From the IMG/VR virus record IMGVR_UViG_3300028410_000054, positions 1 to 27,188 of that record: a stretch of DNA of 27,188 nt; one strand, 5' to 3'. The translations under genes were made by a program, and so were the position numbers. Positions 1 through 7,898 of the stretch are shown here, in pieces. This stretch comes from a virus. Within the stretch, counting starts at the first letter, position 1, and each line of letters opens with the position of its first letter. A model generated the notes under the pieces. It saw nothing but the letters and a program-made list of their open reading frames with translations. It was not told where the DNA came from and did no database searches.

Positions 1-2
1 AC

Positions 3-356
3 CCTTACGTTATATCTCATGAGGTGCAAGGCATTAACCATATTATCCTGCATGGAGACAAAAAAGTTAGTTCAAAGACATCTGAAGAAATCGTAAGTTT
101 ATACGGTGCACAAGGAAAATACAATTTTATCACAGAAGCGCACCTTCATAGTGCTATCGAGAAGTTAACCGCAATACAAAGAAGTAAGTACAAAGTAATA
201 CAAGATGATAAGTTAATGTTAAGAAGACTAACGCTTAAGCCTTTTTTTACTGGTAATTATTACAGCGAAACTTTAGGATATAACACTAACGCAGGATATA
301 GTATTCTTTGGGCAAATCACAAAGGACTGCCTAAAATGTTAGATAACACAATATAA
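3..356 (+). CDS. Metallophosphoesterase-like protein, C-terminal part (5' end outside window)
   Basis: The reading frame is open from the left edge (codons from base 3), so this is the C-terminal part of a longer protein; the GTG at 24 is not needed as a start. Visible motifs are LHGDKK, a later AHLHS and an ending GYNTNAGYSILWANHKGLP. Spaced histidines of the HGD and G/A-H-x-H kind are metal-ligand motifs of calcineurin-like phosphoesterases, which occur in Bacteroidetes phages. The N-terminal metal motifs would lie outside the window, so the assignment rests on resemblance of the C-terminal part. The gene ends 6 nt before the spanin-like gene and is probably co-transcribed with it. A nuclease or phosphatase role is inference. 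Confidence 0.5.
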   Translation, partial: PYVISHEVQGINHIILHGDKKVSSKTSEEIVSLYGAQGKYNFITEAHLHSAIEKLTAIQRSKYKVIQDDKLMLRRLTLKPFFTGNYYSETLGYNTNAGYSILWANHKGLPKMLDNTI

Positions 357-362
357 AACGAT

Positions 363-785
363 ATGAAAGCAACACACGCACTTTTAATATTTTTCCTTCT
401 TATAGGATGCAAAGCAAAAGAAACAACCGTAGAACGAACAAGAACGAGCGATACACTTATAACAAAGTCTTTTGAGTATGTAAGTAAACCCATAGAAACA
501 AAATATACCTTTTCAATAGAATGTGATAGCTTAGGAAATGTAAAAGAAATTAAAACTTTTGAATCTTCTGGACTTAATTCTGCAAGTGTAAAGCTTAAGA
601 ACAATCAATTAGATTTAAGATTATTAACTGGATTAAGTAGGGTCAAAACAGATACGATATATAAGACAAAGTATAAGGACAAATATAAGACAAATGATGT
701 AGTAAGATACAAAACACCTTTATGGATGTGGCTTACAATTATTTCTTTAGTTTTAGTTATTATTTTATTGCTTAGATTCAGATAA
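363..785 (+). CDS. Putative unimolecular spanin (u-spanin), lysis protein
   Basis: The 140-aa protein has a short lipoprotein signal (MKATHALLIFFLLIGC, lipobox LIGC with Cys16) and one strongly hydrophobic segment near the C-terminus (about residues 119-137, WMWLTIISLVLVIILLL) followed by RFR. Between them lies a polar stretch of about 100 residues with beta-like alternation. A lipoylated N-terminus in the outer membrane plus a C-terminal inner-membrane anchor is the defining topology of one-piece spanins such as phage T1 gp11 (131 aa), which fuse the two membranes in the last step of Gram-negative lysis. No holin or endolysin is visible nearby; they may lie to the left. An ordinary lipoprotein with a C-terminal anchor is the alternative. 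Confidence 0.65.
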   Translation: MKATHALLIFFLLIGCKAKETTVERTRTSDTLITKSFEYVSKPIETKYTFSIECDSLGNVKEIKTFESSGLNSASVKLKNNQLDLRLLTGLSRVKTDTIYKTKYKDKYKTNDVVRYKTPLWMWLTIISLVLVIILLLRFR

Positions 786-821
786 AGTGTTATATTAGTG
801 TTTTCATAGTTTTAGTTTAGA

Positions 822-850
822 CCCTTTACATAGATGTAAGGGGTTTTTTT
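822..850 (+). terminator. Intrinsic terminator after the spanin-like gene
   Basis: CCCTTTACAT (822-831) pairs with ATGTAAGGGG (834-843) with one G-T wobble, followed by seven T (844-850). It closes the left-edge operon. Confidence 0.85.
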
Positions 851-882
851 ATACCTAAACTTTAACAGTATTAGTTTAAATA

Positions 883-917
883 TTTGTTCATTTATCCATT
901 TGTTGGTTGTATATTTG
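883..917 (+). promoter_or_regulatory. Bacteroidetes-type promoter for the early small genes
   Basis: TATATTTG at 910-917 fits the TAnnTTTG -7 box. TTTG at 883-886 is a possible -33 box with a rather long 23-nt spacer. The first gene starts at 952. Confidence 0.6.
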
Positions 918-951
918 TATAAGCAATGAAGCTAAAAAATAAACCAAACCT

Positions 952-1143
952 ATGAATTTCATCGAACAATTACAAGAAGCATTACTACTAGGTCTTAAAA
1001 CCAACGTAGACGCAGAATCAATTAACCTAGAAAACAAGCTTAAGGCAGACCCTAGTAATATCACACTTAAGGAGCTTCGCTTAATCTTCCAAGCTGCTGG
1101 CATAAAATCAATAACAATCGAAAACACAACTATTAAAATATAA
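952..1143 (+). CDS. Small hypothetical protein (63 aa)
   Basis: Not recognised. The 63-aa protein is mostly helical-looking (LQEALLLGLKTNVDAESINLENKLKADPSN) with a short hydrophobic beta-like end (IKSITIENTTIKI). It is the first gene after the TATATTTG promoter and is followed 3 nt later by the next gene. It has no cysteines or membrane segment. The position suggests an early-expressed phage accessory protein; function unknown. Confidence 0.65.
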   Translation: MNFIEQLQEALLLGLKTNVDAESINLENKLKADPSNITLKELRLIFQAAGIKSITIENTTIKI

Positions 1144-1146
1144 GCT

Positions 1147-1416
1147 ATGAAAGAGCAAGTAGAAGCATTACTAGACAAGTTAAAGAATCATGAAGACGTA
1201 AGTTCATTTAGTCTTTATGAAGATAAAGAACAAAGTCTTTGGGATTTTTATTACCACGCTACAGGATGGTATAAGAATGTTTATTTTATGATTGGCATGA
1301 ATAAATACTTTAATTCAGAAGATGACTTTACGATAGTAAGTCACGTCACTAATAATGCGGAAGATTTTAAAACCTTCCTACAAACATTAACTAACCTAGA
1401 ATTTAGAATTAAATAA
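1147..1416 (+). CDS. Small hypothetical protein (89 aa)
   Basis: Not recognised. An 89-aa acidic, aromatic-rich protein (SLWDFYYHATGWYKNVYFMIGM in the middle) without membrane segment or cysteine motif. It lies 3 nt after the preceding gene and 1 nt before the next, so the three small genes at 952-1660 form one transcription unit. Confidence 0.65.
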   Translation: MKEQVEALLDKLKNHEDVSSFSLYEDKEQSLWDFYYHATGWYKNVYFMIGMNKYFNSEDDFTIVSHVTNNAEDFKTFLQTLTNLEFRIK

Positions 1417-1417
1417 A

Positions 1418-1660
1418 ATGAAAATAATCAGAGAAGAAATAAATGTTGAATTAATTTTTGAAACTTACAAAGTCAAAACCAATTCACCAAACCTTACTTA
1501 TTCAAAATTTTGTATTTACAAACTAGGTACTAGCGTTACTATTGTTAACGGTTGGAAAAATTCAACTATAAATATGAGTCCTCACAAAAAAGATAAAGTT
1601 TTTGAATTGACAGGATTAAAGCCTGAGGATTATGTGAAAATAGTTACATTATATGTTTAA
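1418..1660 (+). CDS. Small hypothetical protein (80 aa)
   Basis: Not recognised. An 80-aa basic protein rich in beta-branched residues, with a C-terminal segment LTGLKPEDYVKIVTLYV. It begins 1 nt after the preceding stop. The following 48 nt contain the 11-mer AATCCGTTTAT (1662-1672), which recurs in the putative origin at 3160-3170, and an imperfect -7 box (TATATTTA, 1679-1686). Confidence 0.6.
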   Translation: MKIIREEINVELIFETYKVKTNSPNLTYSKFCIYKLGTSVTIVNGWKNSTINMSPHKKDKVFELTGLKPEDYVKIVTLYV

Positions 1661-1708
1661 TAATCCGTTTATTAATGTTATATTTAAACTCACTTAAAAA
1701 CTAAAATT

Positions 1709-1828
1709 ATGGGATGGACTAATCCAGAAGACGAGAAAGACTTAGACAAAAAATGTTTCTATTGTGGGAAACCTTGCAGAAAGACATTTTGTAATAAAGA
1801 TTGTGAACAAGCAGAACAAAACGATTAA
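1709..1828 (+). CDS. Tiny zinc-ribbon-like protein (39 aa)
   Basis: A 39-codon frame starts MGWTNPEDEKDLDKKCFYCG and ends at TAA 1826-1828, four bases before the next gene. Cysteines are at residues 16, 19, 23, 28 and 32 (CFYCGKPCRKTFCNKDC). The C-x2-C ... FC-x3-C spacing is typical of small treble-clef or zinc-ribbon modules. It is probably a structural zinc site with nucleic-acid or protein binding, but a partner cannot be named. Confidence 0.6.
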   Translation: MGWTNPEDEKDLDKKCFYCGKPCRKTFCNKDCEQAEQND

Positions 1829-1832
1829 AACT

Positions 1833-2297
1833 ATGGGAAAGACAAAAGAATTAGCAATGAGACTGACAGCTGAAAATTTTGAGGAATTAAGTTTTGCTCA
1901 GGACTTCAGCAAAAAAGAAGCTAAGAAAAAAGGTACCGACTTAGCTAATGAGATATTAAATAACGGCAATAGCAATCCTTTGGAGGTGATGGCTACACTT
2001 GTAAGACTAAGCGAAGTGATCAATACCTTCCAAACGGAATTAAAGGCAAACCTAGACCTTTCAGAAGAGCTAAAACTAAACGGTGTTAACTTCAAAAGCC
2101 GTCAAGGCTATGCAGTTTATGACTACTCACAGGATGGAATGATTGATCATTATGAAAAGGTACTTAAGCAGCGTAAAGATTTAATAAAATCCGCTTGCAA
2201 AGCTGGTGAACCCGTTACCGATCCAAATACAGGCGAAGAAATTAATCCGGTGCCTGTAAAAAATTACACTAAAGATAGTATAGTTATTACATTCTAA
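1833..2297 (+). CDS. Phage protein of unknown function next to the SSB-like gene
   Basis: The ATG at 1833 (MGKTKELAMRLTAENFEE) is chosen because an upstream in-frame start would overlap the zinc-ribbon gene. The 154-aa protein is helical and charged, with AQDFSKKEAKKKGTDLANEI and a region around LVRLSEVINTFQTELKANL that could form a coiled coil; the C-terminal third is proline-rich (DPNTGEEINPVPVKNYTKDS). The neighbouring SSB-like protein suggests a role in recombination or replication, but no catalytic motif is visible and the function is not assigned. Confidence 0.7.
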   Translation: MGKTKELAMRLTAENFEELSFAQDFSKKEAKKKGTDLANEILNNGNSNPLEVMATLVRLSEVINTFQTELKANLDLSEELKLNGVNFKSRQGYAVYDYSQDGMIDHYEKVLKQRKDLIKSACKAGEPVTDPNTGEEINPVPVKNYTKDSIVITF

Positions 2298-2349
2298 ATA
2301 GAGCTGACGCGGTCACAGCAATTTGATCGTATTTTAAAACATTTATATT

Positions 2350-3024
2350 ATGAGTTGGTTAGAAAGAGAAGAAACAAAAAGTAAAAACCCAGCGAAGAAA
2401 TTCTTAAGCTGGAAGTCTGAAGAGAAGTGCTTTGCTTACTACGACAAAGACAAAAAGGAAAACATCTTAGTCCCACTTCCTTTTAAATTTGTAATCCTAG
2501 AACATTATCACACCGTAAAAGGATGGAATGATGCAAGCGAAAGCGGTATTTATTCTAACGAAGTGTTTCAAATTGGAAACGAAGAGCTACAAGTTAAAAG
2601 CTTTAAAGGTGGTAAAATTGCAGAGGGTTTATACAAAGATAATAAACCTGCTATTGTTGCCGCTGGTGGACATTATGCCAGAAGTATCTACGCAGTTACC
2701 AATGACCTTGAAATAATTAATATAAGCCTAAAGGGTAGCGGTGTAAGTAGCTATTCGGATTTTATTAACGATATAGGGGATGGCAATTTTGATAAAAATT
2801 GGATAGAAGTAACGGAAGCCAAAGAGCTTAAAAAAGGAAAAGTAAACTATTCTATACCAGTATTTAAAAAATCAACTGCAATCAAAGACAGAAGCAAGCT
2901 AATGCCATTTGCGGATGAGTTACAAAGTTATATGATAGATTATACTGCTGAGGGTTCTGAGGTCGTTAGAGCCAAAGCAAAAGAACCTGAGATAGAAGAA
3001 AAGGAGGACGATTTGCCTTTCTAA
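2350..3024 (+). CDS. Putative phage single-stranded DNA-binding protein
   Basis: The 224-aa protein ends in an acidic tail with a terminal hydrophobic tip, EIEEKEDDLPF (about residues 214-224). This matches the DDLPF-type tail with which bacterial SSB and analogous phage proteins recruit replication and repair partners. The body is rich in beta strands and aromatic residues, consistent with an OB-like fold, though no classic SSB signature can be read by eye. It is the last gene before a terminator and the replication region, which fits the role. Confidence 0.6.
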   Translation: MSWLEREETKSKNPAKKFLSWKSEEKCFAYYDKDKKENILVPLPFKFVILEHYHTVKGWNDASESGIYSNEVFQIGNEELQVKSFKGGKIAEGLYKDNKPAIVAAGGHYARSIYAVTNDLEIINISLKGSGVSSYSDFINDIGDGNFDKNWIEVTEAKELKKGKVNYSIPVFKKSTAIKDRSKLMPFADELQSYMIDYTAEGSEVVRAKAKEPEIEEKEDDLPF

Positions 3025-3042
3025 ATTTATTAATTACAAGTG

Positions 3043-3076
3043 AAAACCCCTTTGCAGAAATGTAAAGGGGTTTTTT
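3043..3076 (+). terminator. Intrinsic terminator after the SSB-like gene
   Basis: AAAACCCCTTT (3043-3053) pairs with AAAGGGGTTTT (3064-3074) around a 10-nt loop, with a run of T through 3076. Confidence 0.9.
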
Positions 3077-3240
3077 ATTTCGGATTATCGCTTCTCTATA
3101 TACCCCCTTTGAGAGAATAATTAAAAAAACAATAGGGGGGGGTCTAAATCCTAAAATAAAATCCGTTTATCCGCACTGTTTTTTATAACACATTGATATT
3201 TAACTACTTACAAAAAACGGATTATTCGGATTAAAATATA
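3077..3240 (+). other. Gene-free repeat region, candidate replication origin
   Basis: No gene is seen between 3025 and 3375. This part is AT-rich and has paired CGGAT half-sites: one at 3081-3085, an inverted pair ATCCG-TTT-ATCCG at 3161-3173, and a direct pair CGGAT-TATT-CGGAT at 3218-3231. A C5 run (3103-3107) faces a G8 run (3135-3142), able to form a GC clamp around an AT-rich loop. CTCT (3094-3097) can also pair with AGAG (3112-3115). Repeats and structure directly before the replication gene suggest an origin or initiator-binding region; this is inference. Confidence 0.4.
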
Positions 3241-3241
3241 G

Positions 3242-3271
3242 TTGTTTATTTAATTAAATGTTATATATTTG
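3242..3271 (+). promoter_or_regulatory. Strong Bacteroidetes-type promoter of the replication operon
   Basis: TTG at 3242-3244, 19 nt, then TATATTTG at 3264-3271, a full match to the TAnnTTTG box. The first stem of the leader RNA begins 8-9 nt downstream, so that RNA would start at or very near the 5' end of the transcript. Confidence 0.8.
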
Positions 3272-3279
3272 TTATTCAA

Positions 3280-3363
3280 AGGTCTGGCAACCTCAAAAAA
3301 TTTATTAGTAGACCCCTTTTTATCTTGGAAAGCCAGACCTCCACTTTAAACAAGGGGTTTTTT
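3280..3363 (+). ncRNA. Structured leader RNA (interleaved stems, terminator-like) before the primase-helicase
   Basis: P1: AGGTCTGGC (3280-3288) with GCCAGACCT (3332-3340), 9 bp perfect. P2: ACCCCTT (3312-3318) with AAGGGGT (3352-3358), followed by TTTTTT (3358-3363). The order P1-left, P2-left, P1-right, P2-right means the stems interleave: both together make an H-type pseudoknot, and P2 alone is an intrinsic terminator with a long loop. The primase ATG follows 12 nt after the T tract. A second RNA with the same layout lies on the minus strand at 24218-24296. It may be an attenuator, a ligand- or protein-sensing leader, or an independent small RNA; I cannot match it to a named family. Confidence 0.6.
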
Positions 3364-3375
3364 AGTTAAAAAAAT

Positions 3376-5733
3376 ATGAAGGACATTCAAATAACAGCTT
3401 TTAAAAGCATAAGAGATACAAAAACTCCTTACTATATTTCATTGGAAAAGTCTATTAAGAGGATTCACTCCGGAGTTTCAAAGGAGCTTATTAATAAGAT
3501 TAGAAATACAGATGACAAAGGGGAAAGGGATTTATTAAAATCACACTTACCTTCCATCTGTTATGGTGGTGTATTTCCAGAACGAAATAAAAACAGCCTT
3601 AAGGAACATAGCGGTTTAATGATAACTGACTTTGATAAAATGCCTACCAAAAGAGATTTTGATAATGTTTGGAAACAACTTACAAATAATCCTCATTGTG
3701 TGTTTCTTTTTTCTAGCCCTTCTAGTGGAGCTAAAGAAACTTATGGTATCAAAGCATTAGTAAGAATTCCAAAGTGTACACATCAAGAGCATACAAAGTA
3801 TTTCAAAGCTTTTAACGATGAATTTAAAATACCGTATTGGGATAATTCAAATTCAGATGTGAGTAGGGTTTGTTATGAAAGTTATGATCCTAATTGCTAT
3901 GTGAATTATAAAGCCAAAGTATTTGAGCCAACTTTAAAAGATGAGGGGTTTGATATAAAGGATCGAGTTCCTTTAATTCCTGTAACCGATGAAGATAAAA
4001 TTATCGATAAAATAATGGCTTTCAATTGGAAAAAAGACTTTATCGAAGGTGAAAGGAATAACTTTATTTTTGATCTTGGTGGTGCGTTTTGCGAGTATGG
4101 TATTAGTGAAGATTATGCAATAGGGTATATTCAAAACAATGTAGCTTATGGAGATTTTAAAGAATCGGAAGTTTACAATACTATTAAATCAGCTTATAAG
4201 AGAAGATCCTTTGGAAGTAAATATTTTGAGGATTACAATAAGCAAAACGCCATTAAGACCAATCTAAAGAAGGGCAAAGCAAAAGTTATAGATCAGTATA
4301 AAATAGAAGAGGAAGTTTATGACAGTCTTAAATATGAAGCTGAGGTTGATAATTTTTGGGATGTAGACGATAAAAATAAAATCAAAGCTAATCCCTTAAA
4401 GTATAAGAGATTCTTAGAGCGTAATGGATTTAAGAAATACTTTCCCGCAGACTCTTTAAAACCCTCTTGGGTATTTATAGAATCAAATAAAGTTAGCGAA
4501 GTATCTCCAGAACGCATAAAGGATTTTGTTTTGGATTACCTAAACGAAAAAAACGAATACGATGTTTGGAATTATTGTGCAAACTATCAAAATTTATTTA
4601 GTGAAAGCTTTTTATTAATGCTCGAAAGTATAGAGTTATCCATGATAAGAGATACAAAAGAAAAGTCTTTTATCGCTTATTCCAATGGGATTTTAGAAAT
4701 AACAAAAGATAAAATTAAACTATTGGATTATATCGATGTGGATGCTTACATCTGGAAGGCACAAATTATAGATAGGGATTTTGAGATTACTAATGATGTA
4801 GAAAATAACTATAAGCTTTTTATATCAAATATTTCTCAGGATAGTTCTGATCCGATTGAGTGTGTTTTGGGTTATCTTTTATCTAGGTATAAGAATAAAA
4901 TGAACAACAAAGCTATAATTTTAAATGATGAGGTCATAAGTGAAAACCCAGAAGGGGGGACTGGTAAAGGTTTATTTGTTCAGGGTATTAGACAAATGAG
5001 GAAGGTATCTATTTTAGATGGTAAAACCTTTGATGATAAGAAAAGCTTTCCATATCAAACTGTTTCACAAGATACAGATATTCTAGTTTTCGACGATGTA
5101 AAAAAGAATTGGGACTTTGAATCTAAATTTAGTTTAGTTACTGAAGGAATGACACTAGAGCGTAAAAATAAAGACGCTATTAAACTATCGATTGAAGAAA
5201 GTCCTAAGATGTTAGTGAGTACAAACTACGCAATTAAGGGCGAAGGAAACAGCCATGACAGGCGAAGGCATGAGATAGAGATAGCACAATACTATGGCAA
5301 GAACTTAACTCCTTATGATGAGTTTGGACATCAACTTTTTGACGATTGGAACCAAGTTACCTTTAATAAGTTCGATAATTATATGGTTGGTTGTTTACAA
5401 AAGTATTTGCAAAAAGGACTAATTCCACAGAAAGCAAAAAACTTAACTATGCGCAAATTCATAGCTGAGACCTGTATGGAATTTCACGAGTTTATGAGCG
5501 ATCAAGATAATTTTCCTCTTAACAAAAGAAATGATAAAGCTATTATCTTCAATTCTTTTGTACAAGAGTATAAGGATTATGAGAAATATTTAACTAGAAA
5601 GCGATTCCATATTTGGGTGAGTAAGTATGCAAGTTTTATTAAAGCAGACTTCGACTCAGGGAATACCAACGGTCTTAAATGGTTTGAGATTAACAACGGG
5701 GGAGAAACCAAAAACGAAGAAGTTCCATTTTAA
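3376..5733 (+). CDS. Primase-helicase fusion (BT4734/VirE-type N-terminus, SF3 helicase)
   Basis: A 785-aa replication protein. The N-terminal third resembles the BT4734/VirE_N primase-like domain: acidic pair in MITDFDKMP (D85, D87) and the FLFSSPSSGAKETYGIK stretch. A PriCT-like helical segment (GERNNFIFDLGGAFCEYGIS) follows at about 220-280. The C-terminal half is an AAA+/superfamily 3 helicase: Walker A NPEGGTGKG (524-532, K531), Walker B DILVFDDV (D573, D574) and motif C MLVSTNY (N617). This is the arrangement of phage primase-helicases that prime and unwind at the fork. It is the first gene after the structured leader and is followed 13 nt later by an SF2 helicase gene. Confidence 0.85.
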   Translation: MKDIQITAFKSIRDTKTPYYISLEKSIKRIHSGVSKELINKIRNTDDKGERDLLKSHLPSICYGGVFPERNKNSLKEHSGLMITDFDKMPTKRDFDNVWKQLTNNPHCVFLFSSPSSGAKETYGIKALVRIPKCTHQEHTKYFKAFNDEFKIPYWDNSNSDVSRVCYESYDPNCYVNYKAKVFEPTLKDEGFDIKDRVPLIPVTDEDKIIDKIMAFNWKKDFIEGERNNFIFDLGGAFCEYGISEDYAIGYIQNNVAYGDFKESEVYNTIKSAYKRRSFGSKYFEDYNKQNAIKTNLKKGKAKVIDQYKIEEEVYDSLKYEAEVDNFWDVDDKNKIKANPLKYKRFLERNGFKKYFPADSLKPSWVFIESNKVSEVSPERIKDFVLDYLNEKNEYDVWNYCANYQNLFSESFLLMLESIELSMIRDTKEKSFIAYSNGILEITKDKIKLLDYIDVDAYIWKAQIIDRDFEITNDVENNYKLFISNISQDSSDPIECVLGYLLSRYKNKMNNKAIILNDEVISENPEGGTGKGLFVQGIRQMRKVSILDGKTFDDKKSFPYQTVSQDTDILVFDDVKKNWDFESKFSLVTEGMTLERKNKDAIKLSIEESPKMLVSTNYAIKGEGNSHDRRRHEIEIAQYYGKNLTPYDEFGHQLFDDWNQVTFNKFDNYMVGCLQKYLQKGLIPQKAKNLTMRKFIAETCMEFHEFMSDQDNFPLNKRNDKAIIFNSFVQEYKDYEKYLTRKRFHIWVSKYASFIKADFDSGNTNGLKWFEINNGGETKNEEVPF

Positions 5734-5746
5734 AAACTAAGAAACT

Positions 5747-6982
5747 ATGTACAAACTAAAAGAACATCAAATTGAAAAGTCTAAGGAATTAAATGAGATC
5801 CTACTAGACTATAAGATAGCCTATCTCGCAGGTGAAGTGAGATCTGGAAAAACTTTAACAGCTTTAGAAGCTGCTAGATTATACGGGGCTAGTAAGGTGA
5901 TTGTAATTACCAAAAAGAAAGCGATACCAAGTATCTTATCGGATTACGAAAACTTTAAATTTCCTTATCAAATAGTAGTTATTAATTACGAATCATTGCA
6001 TAAGCTGGATAATTACGACTGTGATCTGGTTATTTACGATGAATCTCATTCACTATCTGGATTTCCAAAACCAAGCGTAAGAACAAAGCTTTGCAAGAAA
6101 CTATTTCATAAAACACCTTGCATTCTAATGACTGGGACGTCAGCAGTCGAATCTTACTCTCAATATTACCATCAGTTTTTTGTAAGTGCTTACAGTCCGT
6201 TTAGTCGATACAAGAATTTCTACAAATGGGCTAAGGACTTTGTTGAGGTTTGGGAACGTAAACTACCAACGCATAGTATAAGGGTTTATGATCGTGCCAA
6301 TGTGGCAAAGATTGATAAAATACTAAAGCCTTACATGGTCGTAATGACTCAACAGGACGCAGGGTTTGAGGTTAAAATAACTGAGCATTATTTGACTGTT
6401 GAAACTCCTCCTCCAATTAAAGGTTTAGTTGACATATTGTTAAAGGGTAGAGTTGTAAAAGGTAGCGCTGGCTATATTTTTGGAGATACTCCAGCAAAAC
6501 TGCAAAGCAAAGTCCATCAGCTTTATAATGGCCATTGCATAATTGAGGATGTTAACGGTGAAACATCTAACGTAATACTTGACACTTACAAAGTGGACTT
6601 CATTAGAGAGCGTTTTAAGGACGATAAAATTGTAATTATGTATTACTACCAGAATGAGCTTAAAATGATTGAGAGCGTATTTGGTGAAGCTGTTACAACC
6701 GATATAGATGAATTTAATACTACAGATAAAAGTTTTGCTTTACAACAATCCTCGACTGAGGGAATGAATCTAAGTAAGGCTGATTCTCTGGTTTATTTAA
6801 ATTTAGGATTTAGCGGTAAAAATTATATACAATCTAGAGATCGCATGACCGTTCAAAGCCGTAAAGAAAATAACATTTACTTCATTTGTGAAAGTGATGG
6901 CATTACGGAAAATATACTAAAAGCGGTAACCAAAAAGAAAAACTTCAATACTAGAATTTTTAAACAAAACTTTGAATTATGA
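5747..6982 (+). CDS. Superfamily 2 DEAD/SNF2-like helicase
   Basis: A 411-aa protein with SF2 motifs in order: Walker A GEVRSGKT (29-36), motif II DESH (98-101), motif III MTGTSA (128-133) and a C-terminal motif VI-like QSRDRMTVQSR. Two RecA-like lobes fit the length. The Walker A variant with E-V-R instead of the usual spacer resembles SNF2-type phage helicases in Bacteroidetes. It probably remodels DNA during replication or recombination. Its stop overlaps the methyltransferase start by ATGA, so the two are translationally coupled. Confidence 0.85.
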   Translation: MYKLKEHQIEKSKELNEILLDYKIAYLAGEVRSGKTLTALEAARLYGASKVIVITKKKAIPSILSDYENFKFPYQIVVINYESLHKLDNYDCDLVIYDESHSLSGFPKPSVRTKLCKKLFHKTPCILMTGTSAVESYSQYYHQFFVSAYSPFSRYKNFYKWAKDFVEVWERKLPTHSIRVYDRANVAKIDKILKPYMVVMTQQDAGFEVKITEHYLTVETPPPIKGLVDILLKGRVVKGSAGYIFGDTPAKLQSKVHQLYNGHCIIEDVNGETSNVILDTYKVDFIRERFKDDKIVIMYYYQNELKMIESVFGEAVTTDIDEFNTTDKSFALQQSSTEGMNLSKADSLVYLNLGFSGKNYIQSRDRMTVQSRKENNIYFICESDGITENILKAVTKKKNFNTRIFKQNFEL

Positions 6983-7656
6983 TAACAGCAACTAACGAAG
7001 ATAATATGTTAATGATGGCACGTTATCCAGATGATTATTTTGATTTGGCTATTGTTGATCCTCCTTATGGGATTGACGTAGCAAATGACAGCAGAAGCGG
7101 GAAATCTTTTAAAACTAATTTTGGAGGCAAATCCAAAATGGTAAAAGCTAGAAGCTATAAAAAATCAGATTGGGACAAAACGCCGCCAGAAGTTGATTAT
7201 TTTAATGAATTAATTAGAGTATCTAAGAATCAAATTATATGGGGAGCAAATCATTTCTGCAATTTATTTGCAGCAAATTCTACGGCTTGGATAATATGGG
7301 ACAAAGACAATGGGGAAAGCAATTTAGCAGATGCAGAAATAGCCTACTCATCATTTGAAAAGTCTGTAAGAATATTTAGCTTTAAATGGCACGGTATGCT
7401 GCAAGGCAATATGAAAAACAAACAGAACAGAATCCACCCCACAGAAAAACCTATAAAACTTTATGAGTGGTTACTAATGAACTACGCAAAAGAAAGAGAC
7501 AAGATATTAGACACGCATCTAGGCAGTGGCTCAATAGCGATAGCTTGCCACAATCTAGGCTTTGATCTTACGGCTTGCGAGTTAGATAAAGATTATTATG
7601 ATGCAGCAATGAAAAGACTTAAGCAACATCAAAATCAACAAGTAATGAAGTTTTAA
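6979..7656 (+). CDS. DNA adenine methyltransferase, beta class (DPPY)
   Basis: The 225-aa protein has the catalytic DPPY (27-30) near the N-terminus, HPTEKP (153-158) and the AdoMet-binding DTHLGSGS (178-185) near the C-terminus. DPPY before the glycine-rich motif is the beta-class order of N6-adenine/N4-cytosine methyltransferases. HPTEKP and DPPY favour N6-adenine. No cognate restriction enzyme is adjacent, so this is an orphan phage enzyme, likely protecting phage DNA from host restriction or marking it for replication control. The target site cannot be read from the sequence. It starts within the ATGA overlap with the helicase. Confidence 0.9.
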   Translation: MITATNEDNMLMMARYPDDYFDLAIVDPPYGIDVANDSRSGKSFKTNFGGKSKMVKARSYKKSDWDKTPPEVDYFNELIRVSKNQIIWGANHFCNLFAANSTAWIIWDKDNGESNLADAEIAYSSFEKSVRIFSFKWHGMLQGNMKNKQNRIHPTEKPIKLYEWLLMNYAKERDKILDTHLGSGSIAIACHNLGFDLTACELDKDYYDAAMKRLKQHQNQQVMKF

Positions 7657-7658
7657 TT

Positions 7659-7898
7659 ATGGCATCTAAGAAACAAACTAAATTAATAAAACATTGGAAA
7701 GACAAAGGTTACTTTGTTATTAATCTTGTTAAGATTACACCTATAGGACTTCCAGACTTGGTAGCCTTGAAACCTAATGAGGTTATATTTATAGAGTCTA
7801 AGGAGATCTGGGATAAGCTCAGTCCCTTACAGATAGCAAAAATCGAAATACTAAAGAAGCTAAATTTTAAAGTGTATGTCAACGAAAATGAATATTAA
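7659..7898 (+). CDS. VRR-NUC domain nuclease
   Basis: A 79-aa single-domain protein with the motifs of the VRR-NUC family: GLPDLVAL (30-37, D33), IESKE (45-49, E46 and K48) and LSPLQ (54-58, Q58), followed by a helix and the closing strand FKVYV. The D ... ExK ... Q set is the PD-(D/E)xK nuclease core. Phage stand-alone VRR-NUC proteins are thought to cleave branched DNA such as Holliday junctions. It starts 2 nt after the methyltransferase stop, so it belongs to the replication operon. Confidence 0.85.
   Translation: MASKKQTKLIKHWKDKGYFVINLVKITPIGLPDLVALKPNEVIFIESKEIWDKLSPLQIAKIEILKKLNFKVYVNENEY

Noticed and set aside
888-1178. Minus-strand open frame over the first early small gene
   Set aside because: Covers the promoter and gene at 952 on the other strand; its composition is that of an antisense shadow.
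1764-1832. Upstream TTG extension of the gene at 1833-2297
   Set aside because: It would overlap the 39-aa zinc-ribbon gene in another frame; ATG 1833 with an A/T-rich leader is better.
2304-2320. GCTG...CAGC / TGAC-GCG-GTCA inverted repeat before the SSB-like gene
   Set aside because: Short and isolated; no second copy or promoter to support an operator.
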